NCBI GenBank assembly: GCA_021613535.1
Contig: CP075497.1
Coordinates: 6,200,001 to 6,264,000, forward strand
DNA from: Adineta vaga
Taxonomy: Eukaryota > Rotifera
DNA: 64,000 nucleotides
Direction of reading: 5' to 3'
The notes under the pieces were generated by a model, which worked only from the letters and a program-made list of their open reading frames with translations, did not search any database and had not been told where the DNA came from. How positions within the stretch are numbered: the first letter of the stretch is position 1; every line of letters begins with the position of its first letter. A program made the translations under genes and the position numbers. Shown here piece after piece: positions 13,501-25,428 of the stretch.

Positions 13501-14693
13501 ATCATAAAACTCTTGCTGTTTGTTGTTGTTGTTATTGTTGTTGTTGTTTTCTTTTTCACCCTTTAGTGTTTTTTTCTTGGTTCATATAAATACATGGAGT
13601 TTATCAAATAGGAATATTGATTGTTTCTTTCTCGGCAAAGAAATCAAGCACTTGAAATCTGCACAGCGATCCAAAACATTTAACAAGATTAAGATGTTCG
13701 AACGATTGGTAGATTTCTATATATAATCATTTTCCGTACTCAACATCGACCTTAAGATTAATTTAACGATAATCAATTTATTACGCAAGGGTTATTGTAA
13801 AAAATTTTCTCGCTATCTTAGAAACAGATCATCTGCATAAAATACCAGTTATTCATGTTTTATAGAAGAAGTTACATCTACTCTGTAACCATTCGCGTTC
13901 ATATTATAGCAGATGAAAAAAAAACAATATCATTTGTCATTAATCATAGATTTAGTTAGCACTTTGATGAAAGTTTAATAACTGAATGATCGTATCTCTA
14001 ACGAATTACCAAAGAAAAAAAACGACACTTTGATAGATTGATAGCCAATGAGCAATCTTGACAATATCACGCACAATAATGAAGCATTTTCTTGGTGAAC
14101 TATCCGATTAAAAATGAATCTATATTATAAAAAAAAATTCGATCGAAACTGTTTTTGTGTCTCTTTTAACTTCTAAGAACTGATTCATATCTAATATTGT
14201 CAAAAGAAAATTTTACGGATAATAATTTCCTAATTTATTTCTCTAAATAGACTTTTCCTTCACTTCATTTCCTTTTCTTTCTCATACCTGTTCAAACCTA
14301 ATCAGATACATTTGACTCGATTGCACTTTTCTTTTTCTATTTTTTTTTATTCATATTCGAACGAAGTATTCACCTTAATTTTCACCTTGAACATAAAAGA
14401 AGTATTTATGTATATATATATGTATATCATCTTATCGATCTTTTTCTCGCTCGATTGATCTCAATTGTTTTATAGCCGCGAGCGAAAACTCGATACAATG
14501 AACAACTTGTTCTCATTCACACGAACAATAATAATAATAAATTTCTCTTTTATTCAATACAAAAAAAAAGAAAACTTTCACGTTTTTCATATAAACAAAG
14601 AAAGGTTACTCCAAGCACTGCATAAAGAAACACAAATAGCTAGAAATGATTTTTTCCATATTCATCTCTCTCACAAGTCTTTTGAACTTGAAA
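13501..14693. other. Intergenic, no gene seen
   Basis: Downstream of the cyclase stop. AT-rich with homopolymer runs and a short TA run at 14408-14422. The ORF at 14465-14872 is the antisense shadow of the ankyrin fragment. Confidence 0.5.
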
Positions 14694-15017
14694 TTCAAGT
14701 AAATAATCAACAATATCCATGTATCCAAGATAAACAGCAATATGTAATGGTAACCAACCATCAGCATTGTTCATTAATATATCACATTCACCATCTTCCA
14801 CGAACAATTTCAATAGATCGAGACGATTGTAAAGACAACAGAAGTGAACTAGTGATTGTCCATGATATGTGAGATAGTTGAGATTAAGTGAAGGTAGTTG
14901 TCGAAGAAGTTTGTGAATATCGAGAATATTGCCATTGAATTGAACGATATGAAAGAGACGAGAAGTGAATTGATGATGATCAAGAATCATTGTTAATGAG
15001 GGAAAGAGAATGAACAT
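14640..15017 (-). CDS. Ankyrin-repeat fragment, copy A
   Basis: Open reading frame of up to 125 residues; the likely start is the Met at 14990, shared with copy B, giving about 116 residues. It holds about two ankyrin repeats (HGQSLVHFCCLYNRLDLLKL and DGWLPLHIAVYLGYMDIVDY). From 14990 down to about 14694 it is nearly identical (2 differences seen in about 297 nt) to copy B at 19349-19645 on the other strand. Beyond that point copy A continues in frame with FQVQKTCERDEYGKN and stops at 14640, whereas copy B changes to a GTATGA sequence that could be a splice donor. This may be a partial or processed copy; no other domain is seen. Confidence 0.6.
   Translation of the reverse strand: MFILFPSLTMILDHHQFTSRLFHIVQFNGNILDIHKLLRQLPSLNLNYLTYHGQSLVHFCCLYNRLDLLKLFVEDGECDILMNNADGWLPLHIAVYLGYMDIVDYLLEFQVQKTCERDEYGKNHF
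14694..14990 (-). repeat. Inverted repeat, left arm (about 297 bp)
   Basis: The reverse complement matches 19349-19645 with two mismatches that I could find. The arms are separated by about 4.36 kb that contains the complete membrane-protein gene 16973-19079. Confidence 0.9.
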
Positions 15018-16972
15018 TCACATAATGTGATTTGATTGAAATGACAAGAGAACGACGAACGAAAAAAAATTCTTTTTGTTCTTTCATTCGTGATGAGAAT
15101 ATTTTCTTCTTCGAATAAGCTTTGGACAATTTAAGTCGGAAATTACAACATAAAGCTTTTTTTTCACTTCATTAAAATTGAACTCAACAAGAAGAAAAGA
15201 AAACTATGTTGGTTACATGTGATTGATTGAAAAAAAATCTGTAGATTATGTCTCTTGGCATTTAACAACAATTGATTAGATGAATAATCAATCTGTCTAG
15301 TTTTCAGCTTGATCCATACGATTCTTTTGACTCTTGTTCGTTCGCTGGCTAAATTATAGTAGCATGGACGAGTTGTGTTTCATGGATAATTACTTTCTAG
15401 CTTTTCTCTAAATTGGTTGCTTTGTATATATATCTTTTTTCTCTGTATATACATACAGACACAAACTTTCTTCTTCTTCTGACGATTGGAAAATGTGTGC
15501 GTGTGTTTGTTAGTTTGAATAGCTCGAAGGCAAGTTCATGCTTGTTTGTAAGAAACGATCATTTAGATGTTCATGCCTCTTATCTAACTGATTGCATGAG
15601 AAAACAGAAAATGAGCAAGTGTGCATGTGTCTTATTCTAACTAATGTGCAAGCACGTATGTTTAAGTCAAAGAAAAAGGAAAAATGACAAAATTTAGCCT
15701 CTTTTCTTTTTCTTCTTTTCTTTTGCTTGGTTGCACTTTAAGACGATTATTTAAGCGGAACTGATGATTCAAACTGACAAATGTAGACGCGTATTTTACA
15801 TAGTCAGGATGAGTAAATCTGCGGATATTTACTTCCTTTTCTTTATTATAATTAAGCTCTTCTTGGAAAAGAATGAAAAAGATTTTATTTTGATTCTTTT
15901 ACTGTTACCAATGAAGAACATTTTTTTTTCTTCTTTATAACATCATATGAAAGAGAAAGACATTTGTATATATTTATTCTACATTCATTTCGGTGTTCTG
16001 TTTACTAATCAATCGATCATAAGTCAGGAAAAAGAATTGATACGAAGAAATCCAGTAAGTTTGTTTGATGTTTTATAAGAATAAAAATAATAATTATGAA
16101 TAAACAATGCGTATCAATGTCAGTTCAATGAATTTATCGATAGCAAACAAACGATACCTTTTCTCTTTCTTTTAAATAAACAAATCACAAGTAAAAAACG
16201 AAAGATTCTCATTAGAACAACTCAAAGTAAGATTATTTTCTAAACCAAAGCTTCAAGTTGACCTATAGAACTAATGGAAAATAAAAGAATAGTCTTTTTT
16301 GATGAATTTAATGAGTATTTATACACAATTCTTATGATTCTCTTGTATGCATATATATATATATATAATCACTCGGGAAATCAGTAAACTCATGAAAATA
16401 TCCATTCCAATAGATAATTAGCGTTCACTATCTGCATCTTCTTTCATGCATTGCCATCGAGTGAAAGACAAGAGAAAAGAAAAAAAACGGGGTGTAGAAA
16501 GAATTCAATAATCTAATCAACTAGTACGTAGCTTGTCATGACTTCTATTCAAATAACAATCCTATATATGTAAAAATAAGACAAAGATAGACTAACTAAT
16601 TTGATTTGAGAAATTTCTTATTCTTATCTAGTAATGTGATCAATATGGGAATTTTTTCTCGAATGATAAATAAGGTAAAAGACATGAGAAATAAAACTAA
16701 GAACTAGAAGAGAAGAGAATTTCTTTTTTCCTTCCTTTTTTTTTCTTTCTTGTATTATTAAGTAAATGAAAGAAGATGAACTGAGTTGTTCAATGATGTT
16801 ATGTAATCAATAGAATAGATTTAAGAATAAGTGGAGATTATATTGATGATTATAGAAAGTGACTTGAGCTGAGTACGTTTGATCGTGTAGGGAAAAAAAA
16901 GAGAAAGAGAAACATTTGCTCAGACTATGCTTTTAACTATATCATCGATTTTCATTTAAGAAATTCAATGAA
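15018..16972. other. Intergenic, no gene seen
   Basis: About 2 kb of AT-rich sequence with homopolymers and a TA repeat at 16353-16368. No ORF shows family resemblance. It presumably includes promoters for the divergent ankyrin copy A and the downstream membrane-protein gene. Confidence 0.45.
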
Positions 16973-19079
16973 ATGATTTCAATTCTTCTAATATTTCAAA
17001 TTCTATCTTATGTAAAATCTACAATAATCTATCAAAATGATTATGAACCACGTGTATTTGATCATATTCCATCAAATTGTTACGATTGTTTATCTTATCG
17101 TGATATAATTTTAACTCAATTAACCGATGTTCCAGCTCGATCATTTGCAAACTTTCATTTAGGTTCACGTGATACATATATGATCTTAAATGGACAAATT
17201 AAATTAACATTACATCCCTATGCATTTCAATCGTTTATTATCGATAAACCAAATAAAACATTAACAATAACATTTGCTGCACCGAATTCTTGGTTAAATA
17301 TAACGGAAAATATATTCAATGGTCTTGAACTTCATTCCTATTCAACATTACGTATTGTTATTAAATTTTTCTATGGAATTACTTTTCATAAGAATTCTCT
17401 CTCCGGTATTAAAATGGCTCGACATTCACATTTGATACTGGACATATCATCTGTAACAGAAGTTTATTTTGAAAATCATATTATCAAAGAAAATGATTTC
17501 AATTCTTCAATTGATTTTCTCTTTTCACGTACAGATACAATTCTTTTCGATTCATATTCATTTGCCCACTTAAATATTCAATCAAATCAAATCATATCTT
17601 TTCAATTTGAACTAATTTCACATATTTATTTGAAATCTTATGCATTCAAATCTTTACAATTACAATCAGCAAGTTCATTTCGTTTTTATTCAATTTTTCT
17701 AAATCGTTTAACAATCGAACCGTATACATTTGATCAATTGTTCTTAGATTCCGATTCAATTTTTAATTTTACTATTCGAACATTAGGAACATGTTTATGT
17801 TTGAAATCTTATTCATTTAATAATTTACACACAAAGCCTAGCAGTGACAATGTTCTTATTCTATTTCAATTTCATACTCTTCGAGGTTTATCATTTCTCT
17901 CCAATACATTCTTCAATCTTTCATTATATAATTCAAAAAATCAATTAAGAATTCTTGCAAATAATCCATTTAATGATGCAAATCCAATGATTAATTTTGC
18001 AAAGGAGACATTTTCAACAACAAATTTCGGATCAATTCTTTTGAATTTTTCCGAAGTAACAGTCGTACGATTTGAAAAAGACTCCTTAAAAACAGATTAT
18101 TTAACTCATCAAATCTATTTCAAAGGTATTTCATTAATTGATCTCTCCGCATTAAATGCCAATTTTATTCAGAAAAAATTTCATCTCTCTTTCGATAATA
18201 TTCGTTATGTTAAATGGTATGAATATATTTCGAAAGAGAAGAATTTCAAGTACGTTTATATTGAATTTGAAATCATTCTATTTTCTTGTTTACTCTAGTA
18301 ATCAAATTGAATATCATTTGAAATATCTTTCAAATTCTTCGTGCCTTATTTATTCAGCTTCGCGTTCGATACCATGGATATTTTCTAATTCAAATTTGAC
18401 AACTTGTAATTGTCCACTTTTGTATGCATATAAACATGGTCAACTTGACGGACAATTGATTCCATGTCTTCGTTCAATATCGGGATACAAAGCAGGTGAA
18501 CAAATGAATCGATGTGATTTTGATCGAATAAAAATTGAATGTCAATCAAAAATTGACTTATTAACAAATTTCAACACAACAAATGAGACTTCAACTATTG
18601 GATTAAATTCAAATGAAATTGATAATTCATTAATACGACAATTATATGATAAAAATTATCTTTCTTGTTCATTCAATTATTCAGCATTACCATCGACAAT
18701 ACTTATACGTTCACGTTTATTGAATAATTTTGGGTTAGTTTTTGGTATTATTCTTGGTATATTTATTCTATTACTTATTGTTGTCATGGGTTTATTGAAT
18801 GGTTTACAATATAAAATGAGAGAATATGATGAAACATGGACGTGGAGACGAAATATGTCATGGACAACATTACGACGAACAATATCTCAAACATCGTTAA
18901 GACGTTCACGAAGAGATTTACGTACGATAAGCAGTCATGGTATAACATCGAAATCGGATAATCAACTTGATCGATTAAGATATAACCAACAAGATCAGAA
19001 TGAAGGAGAGATAACATATGATTTTAAACAATCTCAATCAATACAAGAAGATTTAAAAAGGAACAATCGAATATTCTAA
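16973..19079 (+). CDS. Single-pass membrane protein with large repetitive ectodomain, family not recognised
   Basis: Two exons, 16973-18249 and 18299-19079, give 685 residues. It starts with a hydrophobic signal-like segment (about residues 1-16). The ectodomain of about 570 residues has degenerate repeats of the type (S/A)xxF..L.L, with recurrent LKSYAF, LKSYSF and EPYTF-like units. This resembles LRR or beta-solenoid spacing, and many N-x-S/T sites are present. A cysteine-bearing segment follows (TTCNCPLLYAY). One transmembrane helix (GLVFGIILGIFILLLIVVMG) leads to a basic cytoplasmic tail of about 100 residues with RRTISQTSLRRSRRD. The layout suggests a type I surface receptor or adhesion protein; no ligand or pathway can be assigned. 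AATAAA at 19115-19120 is a good poly(A) signal candidate. The gene lies between the two inverted ankyrin copies. Confidence 0.8.
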
Positions 19080-19114
19080 TTGTGATATTTTATTTTGTTG
19101 ATCATTTTCTATAT

Positions 19115-19120
19115 AATAAA
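19115..19120 (+). terminator. Candidate poly(A) signal AATAAA
   Basis: Lies 36 nt after the stop of the membrane-protein gene, in an AT-rich 3' flank. Confidence 0.5.
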
Positions 19121-19348
19121 ATATAATATTAGTTTAATGTAAATAATTTATTTCATAACAAATGAATAGAATAGATCGCACCATATCGAATGTGCTCTAG
19201 TTGTCATTAGACATGCAGCTGTTTCCATTTTGATCTCATTTTCTCTCGTTCTCACCTATGAAATCATTTCATTCATTCTCTCATTAGTTTATATATACAA
19301 CATTCTTCTCCTTCTGCTTCTTCTATTTTATTTCATTCGAAAAAAAAA

Positions 19349-19645
19349 ATGATTCTTGATCATCATCAATTCACTTCTCGTCTCTTTCATATCATTCAAT
19401 TCAATGGCAATATTCTCGATATTCACAAACTTCTTCGACAACTACCTTCACTTAATCTCAACTATCTCACATATCATGGACAATCACTAGTTCACTTCTG
19501 TTGTCTTTACAATCGTCTCGATCTATTGAAATTGTTCGTGGAAGATGGTGAATGTGATATATTAATGAACAATGCTGATGGTTGGTTACCATTACATATT
19601 GCTGTTTATCTTGGATATATGGATATTGTTGATTATTTACTTGAA
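19349..19645 (+). repeat. Inverted repeat, right arm (about 297 bp)
   Basis: Partner of 14694-14990 on the opposite strand, about 99 percent identical by eye. Confidence 0.9.
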
Positions 19646-19675
19646 TGTATGAAAATATATCAAATTCGAATTTAG
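19349..19675 (+). CDS. Ankyrin-repeat fragment, copy B
   Basis: ORF of 108 residues starting MILDHHQFTSRLFH, with the same two ankyrin repeats as copy A. The shared sequence begins essentially at the ATG and ends at about 19645-19647. The next bases, GTATGA, fit a 5' splice site, so this may be the first exon of a gene whose later exons I could not find downstream. Read through, it ends at 19675 after a few unrelated residues. Which of the two copies is functional, if either, is not decided by the sequence. Confidence 0.55.
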   Translation: MILDHHQFTSRLFHIIQFNGNILDIHKLLRQLPSLNLNYLTYHGQSLVHFCCLYNRLDLLKLFVEDGECDILMNNADGWLPLHIAVYLGYMDIVDYLLECMKIYQIRI

Positions 19676-21340
19676 AAATGAATGATGACAATCAAACTAT
19701 TAACAGTGATTAGAAATCAAATCAAGTTGTCTTTTTTTTCTCAAAATGGTCACGCATGGTTAACAACATATAAACAATCTCTTTTTTGTTCTATGTTTCA
19801 TTTGATATCGAAATGAAAGTGATAGTTTTCTCACTTTGTCTTTTTTCCCATGCTGTGTTCGATCAATATAACGTCGGTATATCTTTTTAAAAAAAACTAT
19901 AGTCGATATTTTGAACACAAGGCGTCATGATCAATGTCCTTCTACTTGAACACTATTATTGATGATATTTAGATAATCTTCATCAACGAAATGAGGCACG
20001 TAATTCAGTTTTCAAGTGGGTCTGTTCGCTGATTATTAAGAGATATTATAGAGTTGAGAAGCATGTTGTATTCATTCGTTTACTCCCACTTGAATTAGTC
20101 AAATATTGAACATGCAAACTATACACTGTTGACAAAGCTTATTTCATTGATCGTGATCATGCATAAGACAACGTGAAGTTTTTCCGGTAATAATTTTTGA
20201 CAATAAAGTAATCAATCACTTTGCGCAAAGGATATAATCACTCTTGTTGTAATCTTTGGCAACGCCACATTTAATCTTGTGTTTGGTTTTCGAGCACGAC
20301 TTTCACGGAAACACCTGAATAGATACATTTATTACTATCGTCAACGTGATAAGTACAAGTCATCGTTAAATTGACTTCAAATGAAGTAGAACGATTTTTA
20401 GATGTGTAACGAGTAGTTTCTGATATTTATATATCAAAAAAATTGTTTTTTTCCACTAGAATATCTCTAATTTGATAAATATCATCAGATTTTATCACAT
20501 TAGTTTATAATTGATATCATGCACAATGTAGAACTTAGTTTTTCTTTCGTTGACAATAACAGAAATTATATTATAAATTGCATGGTATGAAAAGATATAT
20601 TTGATCAATTATAAAAGAGTATTCTTAATTGATTGTTTGATCTATGTGAATTCAAAAAAGGTAGACTTTGGATTTGCACTTTAACTGTGAGTTTTGTATG
20701 GTTAAACACTTGGTATATGGTGATTTTGTTCCTTATCTTTCATGACAAAATCTACCAGTACTTTATAAACGTCATGCACATCACAATGTTTTGAGACTTT
20801 TGCCGAAGAATAGTATTATTGTGAATACTTTCAATTATTTTCTATTGGACAAAATGAAAAGAAAACAGATCACGTAGTACAAGGATAATAAAATCTATTA
20901 ATATCTGATTATTCTTTATCATTGTCAAATAATTCAACAATATAATTCTTTTACAATGAGCTCTAATACATCAGTTCTCATCGAAAGAACTGAAGGAAAC
21001 TAACCTTGAGTATATCATGTGCTTCATGATTGCGGGTCGATGAAAAACAAAAGGAATGGAAAGAAAAAAAAAGAAATTATTTTTTCCTTATGAAGAAAAC
21101 TACAAAATATTGTGTGAAAGAAGATGATTTTATTATGCACTGGCGCAAAGAAAAAGGCATATTTCGAGAGATTTCCATTTCTTTTTTCGATTGAAACGAT
21201 TGATAGACTATGAAATTCAGCAAGAAAACCGTAGACAACTGAAACAAACGATTAGATAATATTATTGTTTCACGTTATCTAAGCTATCTTTGACCAAAGA
21301 TAGTTTCACAACATATTCAAAGAGATATTTTGAGAGTAAA
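19676..21340. other. Intergenic, no gene seen
   Basis: 1.7 kb of AT-rich sequence with no convincing ORF. I looked here for a second exon of ankyrin copy B matching the tail of copy A and did not find one. Confidence 0.45.
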
Positions 21341-23151
21341 ATGGACTCGCTTAACAGTGATCCCGTCAAAGTTGCATTACACGTAAGTGAATTAGACTCA
21401 CATTTTTTAAGGATTGATTCCAAATATACGATTGATAGGCAGATCCAATTGATGTTAATACAAGTTTATCTTCTCTAGCTGCAGCGCCAATCTCTTTAGA
21501 TGGCATTTTAAAAAAATGTGGTGATCTAAATCGATTTCAAATGATACATTATTTTTTTATTAATCTCATTTCTATGAGTGCTGCTGTCGTTGGCTTTTAT
21601 TATGTTTTTGGTGCAGCTGAACCTGATCATCGATGTCGATTGCCATCCTCCGTTTGGCCGGATGATACGCAATATTATCCTATTAATCGCACGCATGAAA
21701 TATTGATTAACACATACATACCAAAGATGAAAGATAGTACAAAATGGGAGAAATGTGTACGATATACAATTGCAAATCCAAATGGTACATTAGTTAGTTG
21801 TCCAAATGGATGGGTATATGATCAATCAGTATTTGGATATACATTTACTGAAGAAGCAAATCTTGTTTGTAGTCGTGAATCACTAAAGAGTTGGTTAGCC
21901 ACTATGATGCAATGTGGAGGATTTGCATTACTACTTATTGGTTCATTAGCGGATAGATTTGGTCGAAAAAAAACAACAGCAACGGTGACTATTCTTCTTT
22001 TCATAATATGTATAATTACACAAGTAATTATGCAATGGGTGCCTATGTCAATCGAAACAAAGTAAATTATTTGTTTTATTTGTTTATTTAAAATGATTGA
22101 TTTCATTGTTAGATTTGGTATTTTATTACTTAATCAATTTGCATCAGGTCTCAGTGCTGCGACATTTAGTGTGATATTTATTCTAATGCTTGAATTAACA
22201 TCATCAGCGCATACAAGTTTAGCTGGAAATGTTACACTTATTTCATTTACAATTGGAGAAGCTATTCTTACTTTATTTGCTTATTCAGTAAAAGATTGGC
22301 AAAAACTGAAATGGGCTAATACATGTTTTATTGGTTTAATTTTACCTTATCTTTATTTTATGCCTGAATCACCTTTGTATTTGTATGCCAAACGACAATA
22401 TGCTCAACTTGAAGCACTCTTACGACGTATTGCAACAACCAATCGACGAAAAGAAGTGGATTGGTATCCAGTTTATCAGCAATTTATACGAAATCAACCA
22501 TTAACATTATCACATGAAAATGAAATGACATTCTTACAAAAAGCTCAGCAAATTCTATCACATCGACCGGTTATTATTAGATTAGCCATTGCTGGTTTAC
22601 TTGGTTTCATTTCACTCTTGCTCTACATTAAAATAAGTTTTGGATTAGCTGTAATGAAAATTTCTCCATATTTGGGCATTTTAATTGGTGCTATTGTTGA
22701 AGCAGCTGGATACATCACAGGAAATGTGCTTATATCAACAAAATTAGGTCGTAAAGGTTCATTTGTTCTCACGATGACTTTAACAGTTATTTGTGTTATT
22801 CTTATACCAATCGTTCTCAAATATAGTCCAGATGCAACAGTCTTTATTGCTCAATTTGGAAAATTTAGTATATCAGGTGCTATTGCTGCATCATGGATAT
22901 TTGTTCCTGAACTTTTTCCGACTTCAATTCGTAGTGGAGCAAATGGATTTTTCATTGCTTTTAGTCGAATAGGAGCTATTGTAGCACCGATTATTAATAC
23001 ATCAGTTAGTGCTGAGTATCAACCTTATACATCTTATGCATCTGCCGGATTAGCTGTTATTGTTATTTTGTTAACTTTCTTATTGCCTGAAACAAAAGAT
23101 AAACCAATGGATGCTGTTGCCGATTATGAAATCAATCGAAGTGATGTTTAA
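21341..23151 (+). CDS. SLC22-type organic ion transporter (MFS)
   Basis: Exons 21341-21382, 21439-22061 and 22113-23151 give 567 residues, a normal SLC22 length. The 14-codon first exon was chosen because it keeps frame with AAPISLDGILKKCGDLNRF, the conserved SLC22 N-terminus. TM1 is followed by a large extracellular loop (about residues 60-150) with cysteines. MFS motif A appears as LADRFGRKK after TM2. Then come PESPLYLYAKRQ before the central loop and FPTSIRSGANGF near TM11, and 11-12 hydrophobic segments overall. The family moves organic cations, carnitine or organic anions across the plasma membrane; the substrate cannot be called. The coding sequence looks intact. Confidence 0.9.
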
Positions 23152-23685
23152 TTGTTTCGGATTTTTTTTCATATATAAACGTTTTCACACACGCACAATA
23201 AAAGAAGGAGAAAAGCACACACACGCACACTTGATGGCAGGAAAAAAACCAGTGATACTACATCCAATCGTTTAGATGTAGTCGAGAAAAGACGCAACGA
23301 GAGAGAAAAAAATATAACATACATGAACGAAAAAGTGATCTGACTAGAAGAATACAAAACACGTACACCGAGATCCGATTCACAGTTCTTATTTCTTTCA
23401 GATAAATAATAAGGCATTTATATTTCAAAATATATACGAGGAAAAACTAAAGAGCGCACGAGGATATTTTCTTTTTGTTCAGACACACACACATACATTT
23501 ATATATGTATATAAATATATATATATATTATTCCTGCTTTTCCTTTTTGCTTTATCAGGGCGAATCACTGTCGATGGTTCGAGAAACGAAGAAAAAAAAA
23601 TAGAGAAAAAGACGAAAACGGAAAAGAAAACATCTATATACAATAAAATATGAAAGAGAATAATGTTTTCATTCACTTGCTTCAA
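23152..23685. other. Convergent 3' intergenic
   Basis: Between the stops of the SLC22 gene (+) and the ELM2-SANT gene (-). Contains AC-rich stretches (23185-23230, 23483-23492) and a TA run (23517-23529). No gene seen. Confidence 0.5.
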
Positions 23686-25397
23686 TCAAGATTTCGACTT
23701 GGTTTTTAGATTAGTTGATGATGACGTTTGATGATTTTTTATGCGACGATGATCATTTCGATGAGCCCGATAAGCTCGTTCACTTGTAAATGTCTAATTG
23801 AAAAAGTCTTTCATTGAATATTAACGTTTCAAATCTCTCTCACTTGTAAACAATCGTCAATATCACAGGAGTATACAGTCATCGCTGAACTATCACTATT
23901 GATTGTCATGCCATCATCATCCTAGAATAAAATGTTTCTTTTGTATGAAAGAAGTATTCTTATCATTTTTCACAAACTTACAATACGAAATTCATTAAAT
24001 GATGCTGAAGATGATACTTCATCATCAAAAATTTGTCTCTGTGGATGTTGTTGTTTGGTTTTGATCATTTGTAATCGTTTACGTTTCGCAGTTAAAGAAT
24101 TCATACCCGTTTCACGATTTGTGAAATGCACTTTAGGCATATAATGAAATTCAATACATTGTTTCACCGTTTTTGTACCAACCTTACAATGAAAAAAGAA
24201 AGAAATCGAAGTTCACATCGAATGTTCTATAAAAAAAATACTTACAGCTCGACTAACAAATAAAAAGTTCTTTTCCGATGTTTCCATTGCTTTTGTAAAT
24301 GCATCGAGCTCTTCTTGTGTCCATGTATCACATTCGGGAAAATGATATCGATGTAATGGTCGACATTGTTTGATATCTTGAGCTGTACCATCAAGCAATG
24401 CAGCCAATGTACGTTGTAAATCACCTTTATATTCATGTAATAACATGTAGACTAATTCCATAGGATATAATGTTGGTGAATGTCGTGGAGAAAATAATAG
24501 AGGATTTGTTCGACTTAATTGTTCATATTTTTCAAGTGCAGTTTCATCAAGAGATGTAAGTTCAGACGGAGAGAATAATAATTCATCATGTTCTACAAAA
24601 AAAAGGTAAACTTCTTCGTTTTGTTTCAAATCTTTTACATAATTTTCTTTGTTATTTCTATGGCATTCTCAATTTATAATATGTTTACAATTACTAAACA
24701 ACTATCTAATTGTTTTCTTCTACTTTTATTGCAGAACAAACCTGTATCATCATCATCATCGATATTTGTCTGAAGTTTCGGAATCATAGCTTGATATTTT
24801 TCGCCAACATTAATTTTGGGTCCAGATATTTCATCAGGTATAGGTGTAAATGGTAAATTGGGTGTTGGCACATTGACTGTTTGTTGTGTTGCAACTGGTG
24901 TTGATTGAGAGAAAACTTGATAGTAAAGACCTGGACCTTTTCGAAATGGACTTAGCATCGGTGGTGGTGTGTACGGAGTTGATGGAAGTGACTTCGGGAT
25001 TTGACTACTAATATTAAGACTTTGTTGCCGACGAAATTGAGAAACTTGTGATGGCCATTGAAATGAACTGTTACTAGAATTTGTAGTCGTTTGTTCGGAG
25101 ACTTTTGATGGGATGGTTGATGAAAGATTTTCATAATTAAAATGTGTATTGCCTGATGATGAGGATGAGGATGTTGATGAATTTATTGTGGTCGTTGAAG
25201 ATGGTGTTGTAATAAGAAAACCAGAAGTTGGTTTTGTTACTGATGCTGTTGTTGTATCTAATATTGGACTATCAACATCAGGAACGACTTTTAATGCTAA
25301 ATTATTAGGAAAATTTTCCAGATTTGTTTGTGTTCTATTGTCTTGATCATTATTTTGCTCAATCGTCGGTGAGAAATCTTGTGTAGTTTGATTATGC

Positions 25398-25428
<31 letters not shown>

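Noticed and set aside
14465-14872. Plus-strand ORF of 135 residues opposite ankyrin copy A, and the matching minus ORF 19467-19691
   Set aside because: Both are antisense to the ankyrin reading frame and exist twice only because the segment is duplicated.
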